In this document: in pieces, positions 18,785 to 26,645 of the stretch | Layout of the letters: each line of letters begins with the position of its first letter | Numbering within the stretch: position 1 is the stretch's first letter | Assembly: GCF_023715685.1 (NCBI RefSeq) | Contig: NZ_JAMBOQ010000004.1 | Location: 186,001-250,000 of the forward strand | From: Priestia aryabhattai | GTDB lineage: Bacteria > Bacillota > Bacilli > Bacillales > Bacillaceae_H | Length of the DNA stretch: 64,000 nt | Direction: 5' to 3' | The notes under the pieces: generated by a model | The model's database searches: none | Told to the model about the DNA's origin: nothing | The model's input: only the letters and a program-made list of their open reading frames with translations | Translations under genes and position numbers: made by a program

Positions 18785-20062
18785 TTGCCGGTTATACAGG
18801 GCCCCTCGTCGTATAAGCTTACCGGTCACCTGCAAAAGTTTAGAGAGAACCCACTGGGTTTTTTGGAAAACTTGACTCAGTATGGAGAAATTGCAACATT
18901 TAGAGTTGCGCACAAGCGCTTTTATGTAACGAGAGACCCTCAAATTATTAAAGATGTAGTCATTACAAACAGCAAGGCGTTTCAAAAAATTAAATTAACG
19001 CATATGTTTAAAACGCTACTAGGTGAAGAAATGTTATGGACAGATGAAGCATTATATATGAGCCCCATTCAACCCTCACAACTTAAACAACATCTAACCT
19101 ATAATAAGGAAGCAATCGCAAAAATAATTGAAAAGCATACGGAAACGTGGGAAAAAGGGCAGCTTCGAACAATAGTAAAAGACATTAGACAGATAGTCGT
19201 AGCTGTACTCCTTCAACTTGTATTTGGCATTTCGATTGAGGATAAAGATAAAATTCACTATGTTCAAGCGCTTAGGAGAAAAAAAGAAAAGTTAGGCAAA
19301 ATTTATATTCGTCTACCTTTGCACCAGCCTGACTCAGATGAGCAGCTAGAACAATTTCTTTTTGAATGTGTTCAAATGCGTGTTCAAAACAAAACCGAAG
19401 AGAATGATTTACTGCAGTATATATTGAATTCTTGCGGAGAAGACATCGATGAAAGAGAAATATACGAACAGCTAAATTCTATATTCCTTTCGATGTATGA
19501 AATGATTACGCACGTATGCAGCTGGTCTATTCATTTACTGTCTCAAAATACTAGGGAACATCTTCAGCTGCATAAAGAAATTCAAGCCTATGCTAGCGGC
19601 GAATCACTTTCAACCAAAAATCTGACCTATATGCGCAAAATAATTGCTGAAAGCATGAGGTTGTATCCGCCTCTTTGGCTATTTGGGCGTCAAGCACGTG
19701 AAGATATACAGATAAATGGTTATAGTATTAAAAAAGGGGAGATTATGTTAATTAGCCCTTATATGATGCATCGCCATGAAGATTATTTTTTAGAGCCAAG
19801 CGAATTTTTACCTGACCGTTTTGAAAAAGGAGGGTCCATTGATGTCCCAAGCTATATGTATATGCCGCTTGGGATTGAGCATCAAGCGGAAAGGGGCATG
19901 GACTATATCACTGAAATAGTAACTATTTTTCTTTCAGAAATGACAAAGCGCTTTTTATTTCAGTTTACTAAGCCCGAGTCTATTGCTCCAATGGCGGGCG
20001 TGATGCTGAATATGAAAGAAGAACTGAATGTGAATGTTCACAAAGTTCACACGCAGCCTTGA
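18785..20062 (+). CDS. Cytochrome P450-like protein lacking the heme-ligand cysteine
   Basis: 425-aa protein with an overall bacterial P450 sequence plan. Start TTG 18785 follows AAAGGAG; product starts MPVIQGPSSYKL. Seen: proline-rich N terminus, K-helix ExxR as ESMR (Glu289, Arg292), a PERF-like FLPDRFEKG and a typical C-terminal strand pattern. The heme-binding loop that should read FGxGxRxCxG is MPLGIEHQAERGMDYI at 360-375, with Glu369 where the axial Cys belongs. The I-helix AGxETT motif is also replaced (MYEMITHVCSW). The frame is open with no frameshift, so this is substitution, not simple decay. It may be a non-oxygenase or an alternative ligand-binding protein; cofactor unknown. Confidence 0.8.
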   Translation: MPVIQGPSSYKLTGHLQKFRENPLGFLENLTQYGEIATFRVAHKRFYVTRDPQIIKDVVITNSKAFQKIKLTHMFKTLLGEEMLWTDEALYMSPIQPSQLKQHLTYNKEAIAKIIEKHTETWEKGQLRTIVKDIRQIVVAVLLQLVFGISIEDKDKIHYVQALRRKKEKLGKIYIRLPLHQPDSDEQLEQFLFECVQMRVQNKTEENDLLQYILNSCGEDIDEREIYEQLNSIFLSMYEMITHVCSWSIHLLSQNTREHLQLHKEIQAYASGESLSTKNLTYMRKIIAESMRLYPPLWLFGRQAREDIQINGYSIKKGEIMLISPYMMHRHEDYFLEPSEFLPDRFEKGGSIDVPSYMYMPLGIEHQAERGMDYITEIVTIFLSEMTKRFLFQFTKPESIAPMAGVMLNMKEELNVNVHKVHTQP

Positions 20063-20181
20063 ACGAATGGGCACACTTTCCCTCTTTATATCAGGCTGTC
20101 AATTTATTGACACATCCTGCATTGAGATTTATCATAAGATAATATTTGATAGAGATTACTGAAGGATTTTTAGAGGGGACT

Positions 20182-20841
20182 ATGGATAAAACAATTAAAC
20201 AGTTGGTGTCGCTAGTTGAAACATCATTACTAACGCAAGTTATGATTCAAAGTGAAAGTGACTATGATCCAGTTGAAGTTACGAACAAAACAAAAGAGTG
20301 GGTACTTATTGGTAAAGGAAACTATGCCGGTGTGTTTGTGCACGAGAATTACCCTGAATTTGTCGTGAAAGTATACGGAAGAGCCGTCTATGGTGTAAAA
20401 AAAGAAGCGCAAGTGTATAGAAAGCTGGGCGTTCACCCAGCTTATTCTCAACTTTTTCATGAGGGAAAGACGTACTTGATTTTAAAAAGACTTACAGGCG
20501 TTACCTTGTATGATGCCGTACAGCGGGGAATAAAGATTCCAGAACAAGTCATAAAAGATGTGAACACAGCTTTGGACTATGCAAGAAGCCAGGGTTTAAA
20601 CCCGTATGATGTGCATGGCAAAAATGTCATGATGAAAGATGGAAGAGGATATGTGGTGGATATTTCTGACTTTTATAAAGAAGGTATTGATAAAAAATGG
20701 ACAGACCTTGTAAAAGCTTATTACACCTTTTATCCGTTTATTGATAAGTACCATATCCGCTTACCGTACCCGCTTTTAAACGTTATTAGAAAAACATATC
20801 GTTTATATCGTAGAATCAAATCAAAAAGGAGTTTCCGCTAA
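20182..20841 (+). CDS. Atypical serine/threonine kinase-like protein (YrzF/YbdM type)
   Basis: 219-aa small protein-kinase-fold protein. Visible elements: glycine loop GKGNYAGVF, Lys in VVKVYG, Glu in KKEAQVYRKL, catalytic loop NPYDVHGKNVMM and a DFG-like VVDISDF. The motifs are reduced compared with Hanks kinases but follow the pattern of the small Bacillus kinases YrzF and YbdM. The C terminus is strongly basic. ATG 20182 is chosen for product length and GAGGGG just upstream (spacing short); a TTG at 20146 has no site. Target unknown. Confidence 0.7.
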   Translation: MDKTIKQLVSLVETSLLTQVMIQSESDYDPVEVTNKTKEWVLIGKGNYAGVFVHENYPEFVVKVYGRAVYGVKKEAQVYRKLGVHPAYSQLFHEGKTYLILKRLTGVTLYDAVQRGIKIPEQVIKDVNTALDYARSQGLNPYDVHGKNVMMKDGRGYVVDISDFYKEGIDKKWTDLVKAYYTFYPFIDKYHIRLPYPLLNVIRKTYRLYRRIKSKRSFR

Positions 20842-20857
20842 AGGGAACTCCTTTTTA
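20823..20857 (+). terminator. Terminator overlapping the kinase 3' end
   Basis: AAAAAGGAGTTTCC pairs with GGGAACTCCTTTTT (one wobble), loop GCTAAA contains the stop codon. The A/T flanks make it usable in both directions. Confidence 0.85.
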
Positions 20858-21133
20858 AGATGAAATACAGCGCAGTAAATGCTGCTGCTCAAAAGTTGGT
20901 TTTAATTTAAATAGAATGGTTTGTAGTATTTCAGATTGATAGACAAATTTTAGCGTATGTTTAAGGGAAAGAGGATGTAAGAAAGAACGTATTCTTTTTT
21001 CAGCATAGCGTATCACCTGTTCTTCATAAAATAAAGTACGTGCGGAGATTTTAGCGTGAATGTCTTTTGTTAGTTCGATCGTAAACTGGATAATCATTAA
21101 ATCAGTATCTTTACAGTATTTTTCTAGTAGCAT
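20855..21133 (-). CDS. Hypothetical protein
   Basis: 92 aa, ATG 21133 with a near-perfect GGAGGTGATATC binding site, the best in the area. Starts MLLEKYCKDTDLMIIQFTIE; mixed alpha/beta, basic, no signal or membrane segment. Convergent with the kinase gene. Family not recognised; reality is supported mainly by the ribosome binding site and terminator. Confidence 0.65.
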   Translation of the reverse strand: MLLEKYCKDTDLMIIQFTIELTKDIHAKISARTLFYEEQVIRYAEKRIRSFLHPLSLKHTLKFVYQSEILQTILFKLKPTFEQQHLLRCISS

Positions 21134-21273
21134 GATATCACCTCCGTTTTGTCAATCCATTTACATAATCTTAATATAAAATTTACAAATGTCAATGAAA
21201 CACGAAAAAATAAATGTTAAGACTTTTCTTTTTATATGTTGAATAAACAAGAACATTACAGAGGTGAATAAAG

Positions 21274-21417
21274 TTGAAGATTAACGTCGGATTTGCAATT
21301 TTAGCTGATATAGATAATAAGATGACGGCTGCTATTTATGTAGAAAATCAAATTGTAGCAATTATAGCTGGACCTTCAGATATTCTGTATGAAAAGTTGA
21401 AAAAAGTGTTTTTATGA
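21274..21417 (+). CDS. Small ORF, 47 aa
   Basis: TTG start at 21274 preceded by AGAGGTGAATAAAG. Product MKINVGFAILADIDNKMTAA then YVENQIVAIIAGPSDILYEKLKKVFL. The reading frame has ordinary amino-acid composition and a strong binding site, so it is likely expressed. Possibly an exported or membrane-peripheral peptide given its hydrophobic stretches; function unknown. It lies between the divergent 20855-21133 gene and the motAB promoter. Confidence 0.5.
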   Translation: MKINVGFAILADIDNKMTAAIYVENQIVAIIAGPSDILYEKLKKVFL

Positions 21418-21458
21418 TAGAGAAAAGATGTAATTGTAAATATGATTCATAAAAAGCT

Positions 21459-21484
21459 TAAAAATTCTATGAAATAGTCGAAAT
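21459..21484 (+). promoter_or_regulatory. Predicted sigma-D promoter of motAB
   Basis: TAAA (21459-21462), 14-bp spacer, GTCGAAAT (21477-21484), matching 6 of 8 positions of the sigma-D -10 GCCGATAT. It lies 62 bp before motA, and motAB is sigma-D-dependent in B. subtilis. Confidence 0.65.
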
Positions 21485-21546
21485 AAAAGATGAGTATAAA
21501 ATACACAAAAAGAAAGAACAGGAAGTTAAGGATAGGAGAATTATAT

Positions 21547-22341
21547 ATGGATAAAACATCTTTTATTGGACTGATTTTAGGAATAGCCTCTCTTATTGTA
21601 GGCATGTTTTTCAAAGGAGTTAATCCATCTGTGTTAGGAAATCCGGCTGCTATTTTAATTATTATTGTCGGAACCGTCGGAGCGGTAGTTATTGCATTTC
21701 CTTCAAATGAAATCAAGAGAGTCCCAAAACTTTTTGGTGTCCTGTTTAAAGAACAAAAAATGCTGCAGCCCGTTGATTTAGTATCCATGTTTTCTGAATG
21801 GGGACAAGTTGTTCGAAAAGAAGGGTTACTATCACTTGAAGCCCAAATTATTGATGTAGATGATCCTTTCTTGAAAAATGGTTTGAATTTAGCTATTGAT
21901 GGTCAAAGTGCGGATTATATACGAGACGTGTTGTCTGAGGAAATTGATGCTATGGAAGAAAGACATCAAACAGGTGCAAGTATTTTCGCTTTAGCAGGTA
22001 CATATGCTCCAACTCTGGGTGTACTTGGAGCTGTTATTGGGTTAATTGCTGCGCTTGGGAATATGGAAGATACAGATACGCTAGGACATGCGATCAGCGC
22101 GGCGTTTGTTGCTACGCTTCTTGGTATTTTTACTGGATATGTACTATGGCATCCATTTGCGAACAAACTAAAGCGTAAATCGAAACATGAGGTAAAGGTA
22201 AAGTATATGATGATTGAAGGAGTGCTTTCACTGTTAGAAGGGGAAACTCCAAAAGTAATTGAGCAAAAGCTAGCTTCTTATTTGCCAACAGCGGAACGTA
22301 AAAAGCTTCTTCAAGAAAGTGAAGTGGGCATAAATGAGTAG
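21547..22341 (+). CDS. motA: Flagellar motor stator protein MotA
   Basis: Proton-channel stator subunit that couples ion flow to flagellar rotation. 264 aa, four membrane helices (about 5-22, 33-50, 145-170, 178-200), cytoplasmic loop with VRKEGLLSLE, and the conserved GTYAPTLGVLGAVIGLIAAL and FVATLLGIFTGYVLWHPFANKLKRKSK. Close to B. subtilis MotA, more than to the sodium-type MotP. ATG 21547 follows ATAGGAGAATTATAT; an upstream ATG at 21490 lacks a site. Overlaps motB by 8 bp, so translation is coupled. Confidence 0.94.
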   Translation: MDKTSFIGLILGIASLIVGMFFKGVNPSVLGNPAAILIIIVGTVGAVVIAFPSNEIKRVPKLFGVLFKEQKMLQPVDLVSMFSEWGQVVRKEGLLSLEAQIIDVDDPFLKNGLNLAIDGQSADYIRDVLSEEIDAMEERHQTGASIFALAGTYAPTLGVLGAVIGLIAALGNMEDTDTLGHAISAAFVATLLGIFTGYVLWHPFANKLKRKSKHEVKVKYMMIEGVLSLLEGETPKVIEQKLASYLPTAERKKLLQESEVGINE

Positions 22342-23167
22342 ACGCAGAAAACGAAAGCATGAGGAGGACCATGTCGATGAAAGCTGGCTGCTTCCTTACT
22401 CAGATTTGCTTACACTTTTACTTGCTTTATTCATTGTATTATTTGCAATGAGCTCAGTCGATGCGCAAAAATTTAAGAACCTTTCACGCGCATTTAATGA
22501 AGCGTTCGTCGGAGGAACGGGCGTGATGGAATTTCAATCTCTGCAGGAATCTGAAGAAGCGGTGCAGCCTTCAAATACTCCTGCAGCTAAAAGTACGGAA
22601 AAAACAAACGAAGTGGAGACAGCTCCCAATCAGTCTTCTGCTTCTTCGCAATCGTTAACGAGCGAACAAAAGGAGCAAACCATTCGAGAAGCTGACCAAG
22701 AAGAGCTTCAGCAAATTCAATCTAAAATTAATGCGTATATTCAAAAGAAAAACTTAACAAATCAATTACAGACTTCGCTAACCGAGGAAGGTCTTTTAAT
22801 TTCCATTCGAGACAATGTATTGTTTGATTCGGGGAGAGCGCAAGTTCGGAGTGAGGATACAAAAATCGCAAATGATATTTCAGAACTTTTGGTGATTGAT
22901 CCTCCACGTAATATCATTATTAGCGGTCACACCGATAACGTCCCCATTCGCAACGCTGGTTTTGAATCCAACTGGGAGTTAAGCGTGATGAGAGCAGTTA
23001 ACTTTATGAAAGTTATTTTAAAAAACGATAAGCTTAATCCAAGCATGTTCAGTGCAAAAGGATTTGGAGAGTTCAAACCGGTGACATCTAACAATACAGC
23101 AGCTGGAAAAGCGAAAAATAGAAGGGTTGAAATATTGATTACTCCTCGTACAATTAAACAGCCGTAA
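22334..23167 (+). CDS. motB: Flagellar motor stator protein MotB
   Basis: Stator partner of MotA, anchoring it to peptidoglycan. 277 aa: basic N terminus, one membrane helix PYSDLLTLLLALFIVLFAMS containing the proton-carrying Asp (residue 24), a plug region, a Ser/Gln/Thr-rich linker (about 75-130), and a C-terminal OmpA-like domain (ISGHTDNVPI, ELSVMRAVNF, NRRVEILI). Overlaps motA. Ended by a strong terminator; no other flagellar genes nearby, as for motAB of B. subtilis. Confidence 0.94.
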   Translation: MSRRRKRKHEEDHVDESWLLPYSDLLTLLLALFIVLFAMSSVDAQKFKNLSRAFNEAFVGGTGVMEFQSLQESEEAVQPSNTPAAKSTEKTNEVETAPNQSSASSQSLTSEQKEQTIREADQEELQQIQSKINAYIQKKNLTNQLQTSLTEEGLLISIRDNVLFDSGRAQVRSEDTKIANDISELLVIDPPRNIIISGHTDNVPIRNAGFESNWELSVMRAVNFMKVILKNDKLNPSMFSAKGFGEFKPVTSNNTAAGKAKNRRVEILITPRTIKQP

Positions 23168-23195
23168 AAGCAGGACTGCTTTTACGGCTGTTTTT
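23156..23195 (+). terminator. Terminator of motAB
   Basis: 17-bp perfect stem (23156-23172 with 23177-23193), loop GGAC, T-run. It begins within the last motB codons. Confidence 0.9.
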
Positions 23196-23202
23196 CTATA
23201 TG

Positions 23203-23535
23203 TTATAAAGCTAAGAGTCTTCTCTTTTCAAAGTTTCCTCGTACTAACTTGAGATCCATTCCATCTAAAATCAAGTCAATGAGAGCGCCTTTAAAGACAT
23301 CCGCTGTTTTTTTCTTATCATTGGACTGCAAATATTGCACGCGATACCACTTGTCTTCAACTTGGAAATACATAAAACGTCCGTGCGTAAAATCAATCCA
23401 AAATTTTGTAGGTTGTCCATTGAGGCTTTTATAAACATAGCCCCAGCTTCGTCCTTGGTGAGCGTCCTTCATTTTAGGGCGAGCTGTATTAAATACTTCG
23501 TAATATACTTTATGTCCAATATCGTAGAGCATCAT
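23203..23535 (-). CDS. Hypothetical protein
   Basis: 110 aa; ATG 23535 with GGAGG 8 nt upstream. Starts MMLYDIGHKVYYEVFN; rich in aromatic and basic residues (GRSWGYVYKS, HGRFMYFQVEDKWYRVQYL), probably a small beta-rich cytosolic protein. No family recognised. Convergent with motB and divergent from the oxidoreductase at 23736. Confidence 0.65.
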   Translation of the reverse strand: MMLYDIGHKVYYEVFNTARPKMKDAHQGRSWGYVYKSLNGQPTKFWIDFTHGRFMYFQVEDKWYRVQYLQSNDKKKTADVFKGALIDLILDGMDLKLVRGNFEKRRLLAL

Positions 23536-23735
23536 GTAACAGTCCTCCTGTCTATAGACGTACTAGTAGGTAAAGATATATTTGTATACAACAAGTATAC
23601 TCAGCTGAAAGGAATAGTAGACTATTTTTTTGAGACAAGCAGGAGCGAAGGTAAATAAAAAACGACAGTTTAAATTAGCCCAATCATTCTACTTTTTTTA
23701 TACTGTAAGTAAATGAGTTAAATAAGGAGGGAAAA

Positions 23736-24689
23736 ATGAGACGAGTAGGAATAGTAGGTACGGGAATGACCGGCCTTACAGCAGCGGCTGAATTACAAAA
23801 AGCAGGAATAGAGGTCTTTCTTCTTGATAAGAGTAAAAGTGTAGGGGGGCGAATGGCCACCCGAAGAGTAGGAGATGGAAGAGCAGATTACGGAGCTCAA
23901 TTTTTTACAGTAAGATCGGATGAATTTCAACAAGACGTAAATAAATGGATAGGTGATAAGGAAGTTAAGAAATGGTTTGGTGACCATCACCCTCGCTATC
24001 AAAGTATTAATGGCATGAATGCGTTAGCTAAATATTTAGCAAAAGATCTATGTGTATATGTGAATCGAAAAGTTCAAACCATTGATTTTCAAAACGGAAG
24101 ATATCAGCTGTATACAGAAGAAAATGAGATTTTTGAAGCGACTGATATCATTTTTACTCCTCCCTCTCCTCAGGTTATTGAGATACTTAATAACAGTAAG
24201 TTACAAGCGGACCAATTTATCCTTAAGACACTGAAATTTAGTCCCTGCTTAGTTGCTATCGTGGAGCTTTACAAAGAGGTGCCGTATGGTGACCATGGTC
24301 AACTCACAAATCCATCTAGCACAATCCAAAGAATCGTTAACCATCAGCAAAAAGGAATATCAAAGACGTCTGTTTTTAGCGTATATATGAATAAAGACTG
24401 GTCAGAAAAACATTTTGATGAACATGAAAATGAGTTGTTGTGGGCAATAAAAAATGAAATAAAAGAATGGATAGGTGCAAATCATATTAAAAGCATTCAG
24501 TTAAAGAAATGGCGCTATGCAGAGGTTAAACGAGTTCTTCATCAGCCCTTTGCTGAAATCATGCCGTCACTACTAGTGGCAGGAGATGCTTTTTTAAGAG
24601 GAGAAGACGTGACGAATCACTCACGGTTAGAGAGCGCATATTTGTCAGGGAAATCGGCGGCCGCTGAATTGATGGGAAAGAACATCTAA
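23736..24689 (+). CDS. Renalase-like FAD-dependent oxidoreductase
   Basis: 317-aa flavoprotein. N-terminal Rossmann FAD motif GIVGTGMTGLTAAAEL, then DKSKSVGGRMATRR and GRADYGAQFFTVR, the signature seen in renalase-type amine-oxidase-fold proteins, and a C-terminal VAGDAFLRGEDVTNHSRLESAYLSG FAD-binding segment. Bacterial renalases oxidise unusual dihydro-NAD(P) isomers; whether this one does is inference. ATG preceded by AAGGAGGGAAAA. 19-bp gap to the yqjF gene, so likely an operon. Confidence 0.8.
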   Translation: MRRVGIVGTGMTGLTAAAELQKAGIEVFLLDKSKSVGGRMATRRVGDGRADYGAQFFTVRSDEFQQDVNKWIGDKEVKKWFGDHHPRYQSINGMNALAKYLAKDLCVYVNRKVQTIDFQNGRYQLYTEENEIFEATDIIFTPPSPQVIEILNNSKLQADQFILKTLKFSPCLVAIVELYKEVPYGDHGQLTNPSSTIQRIVNHQQKGISKTSVFSVYMNKDWSEKHFDEHENELLWAIKNEIKEWIGANHIKSIQLKKWRYAEVKRVLHQPFAEIMPSLLVAGDAFLRGEDVTNHSRLESAYLSGKSAAAELMGKNI

Positions 24690-24708
24690 AAAAAGGAGAG
24701 AGCAAGAA

Positions 24709-25404
24709 GTGAAAAATAATTGGATAATGAAACAAACGTGGAAAGATTTACTGTTTATTCATTGGCCTGTAGATCCTTCGTTTTTGGCTTCTTTATTGCC
24801 GGATCAGTTAGAACCTGACACCTATGATAATCAAGCATGGATTGCCCTTGTGCCTTTTACGATGACAGACATTCGATTCAAAGGGACGCCCGCTGTGCCC
24901 ATCTTTTCACGGTTATATGAATTAAATGTGCGTACTTACGTTACATATAAAGGGGAAAAAGGCGTTTATTTTTTTAGTTTAGATGCAAGCAATCCACTAG
25001 GAGTATGGATTGCTCGGCACTTTTTTCACTTACCTTATTACCACGCTGCTATGACGTTCAACAAAACGCAGAACCATATTTCTTTTCAGTCAGTTCGAAC
25101 GCACAGAGACTCAAAACAAGAGCGAGTAAGGCTTACATATAGAAGTACCTCTCCGTCCTATCACAGTGAAAAAGGAGAAGTAGCTCATTGGCTTACAGAG
25201 CGTTACTGCTTATTTACCACTCATCAAGGAAATGTCTACAGAGGAGACCTTTATCATGATCCTTGGGAGCTGCAAAAAGGGGAGTGTGAAATAATAGATG
25301 ATTCCATTACTCAGCCTTTTTTGCGTCCGGCGGACAATCACGATTTAACTGTACACTACGCAAATCAAGTAACGGCTTATTTTTATCCTTTTAAAAAAGT
25401 ATAA
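24709..25404 (+). CDS. yqjF: YqjF family (DUF2071) protein
   Basis: 231 aa, GTG start with AAAGGAGAGAGCAAGAA upstream. Sequence features typical of DUF2071: WKDLLFIHWPVD near the N terminus, LPDQLEPDTYDNQAWIALVPF, and a central VYFFSLDASNPLGVWIARHFFHLPYYHAAM. Soluble, function not established. Follows the renalase-like gene closely. Resembles B. subtilis YqjF. Confidence 0.8.
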   Translation: MKNNWIMKQTWKDLLFIHWPVDPSFLASLLPDQLEPDTYDNQAWIALVPFTMTDIRFKGTPAVPIFSRLYELNVRTYVTYKGEKGVYFFSLDASNPLGVWIARHFFHLPYYHAAMTFNKTQNHISFQSVRTHRDSKQERVRLTYRSTSPSYHSEKGEVAHWLTERYCLFTTHQGNVYRGDLYHDPWELQKGECEIIDDSITQPFLRPADNHDLTVHYANQVTAYFYPFKKV

Positions 25405-25407
25405 GCA

Positions 25408-26322
25408 TCAAAATAAAATTAAAAAGTCTTCATAGCCTTGTTCTTTAAGCTTCTCTTTTGGAATAAAGCGCAGAGCCGCGGAATTTACTTGATAGTATTC
25501 GCTATTTTCTTCTGTTAAAAGTAAACCTAAATAGTTATCTCCTTCTTTGCTTTTTAGCGCTATAGAATGCTGCGCCGGCACTTTTTTATATTTGCGTATA
25601 AAATGGGGCGCTTAAAAATCGGCCATCCTGTATGAGAAGGTAGCTGATCTGACGTTTTGAACAGTGCTTCTCCGGTTAGAAGGTCAACGTAAATTCCTTG
25701 TTTTTTGTTATTCCAATATAAATTCGTAAAAGGGGGTTCGGTTCCGTTTTCCTGCGTAACAAAGTATTGCATAGGCGTTAGAACTTCTTTAAGGTATGAG
25801 CGGTCCTTTGGCCAGTGCTGCTTCAGAAAATCAGTTCGCCCCGAGCTTTCTTTGTATAATTTATAGTGAAATGCATTTTTTCGATAATAATCCTGCTGCT
25901 GCTCTTCTGCTTCGTAAAAAGAAGAAAAAGGTAAAATAGGTGTGACGATAGGACGCTTAAAGCGTCCGCTTTGGGCTAGCTTTTTTTTAGAATCGAGAGC
26001 CGTTTCTTTTTGCTTTTCGTTATGATAAAAAATAATAGCTCGATATGATGGTCCGCGGTCTGAAAACTGTCCGCCGGAATCCGTAGGGTCAATTCTGCCA
26101 ATACAGATTAAGCAGCTCTTCAAACGTAATTTGAGAAGGATCCCATACAATTTGCACTGCCTCTACGTATTCGCTCTCTTTCTTCGGAAGAGTAGCAAAT
26201 TCAGAAGTGATTTGTTCATCTCTCGCGTAGCCAGAGCGGATACTGCTGATTCCTGGAAGTTGATCAAAAGGAGCGACCATACACCAAAAGCACCCTCCTG
26301 CAAATGTTGCATATTCTTTCAT
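25408..26322 (-). pseudogene. Decayed msrAB (methionine sulfoxide reductase A-B fusion)
   Basis: Starts ATG 26322 after GAAAGGAGGAAAGTAAC. Frame 1 encodes the MsrA start with the active site GGCFWCM and breaks at YWQN-stop (near 26090). A second frame continues the MsrA part (IDPTDSGGQFSDRGPSYRA) and an MsrB-like part (YVDLLTGEALF, GWPIFKRPI), then breaks near 25585 in a run of six A. A third frame carries the MsrB C terminus (VNSAALRFIPKEKL) to TGA at 25408. The MsrB part also lacks catalytic Cys (YYQVNS instead of RYCINS) and a zinc CxxC (SHTGWP instead of SGCGWP). Two frameshifts and lost residues indicate a pseudogene; residual MsrA activity is doubtful because its C-terminal part is out of frame. 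Confidence 0.82.
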
Positions 26323-26645
26323 GTTACTTTCCTCCTTTCGTTGAATAAAATAAATGAAAATATATTTATATATTAAAATGTATAAACAAACAGAAAGCGC
26401 TTCATAACTAGTCTTGTAAGAAAGCACACTCTTATGGTATTATGACCACTGGATAAAAGAAAAATGGCTTATTGTTTACGCGAGTATCCTTATTTTATGT
26501 TCTTAAAAAGATGCAGTTTATTGTTTATGCACTCATAGAAATACATACGTTCAAGCAGTAAGAGGAACAATTAAAGAATAAGGACGTTTTACTCTTAAAC
26601 GATACCACATTCCAGAATCTACATACCAGTTTAGGAGGAGCTAGT

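Noticed and set aside
26392..26405. cre-like CAGAAAGCGCTTCA upstream of the NhaC-type gene
   Set aside because: Only part of the consensus dyad matches, and it lies about 240 bp from the start codon, closer to the msrAB start.
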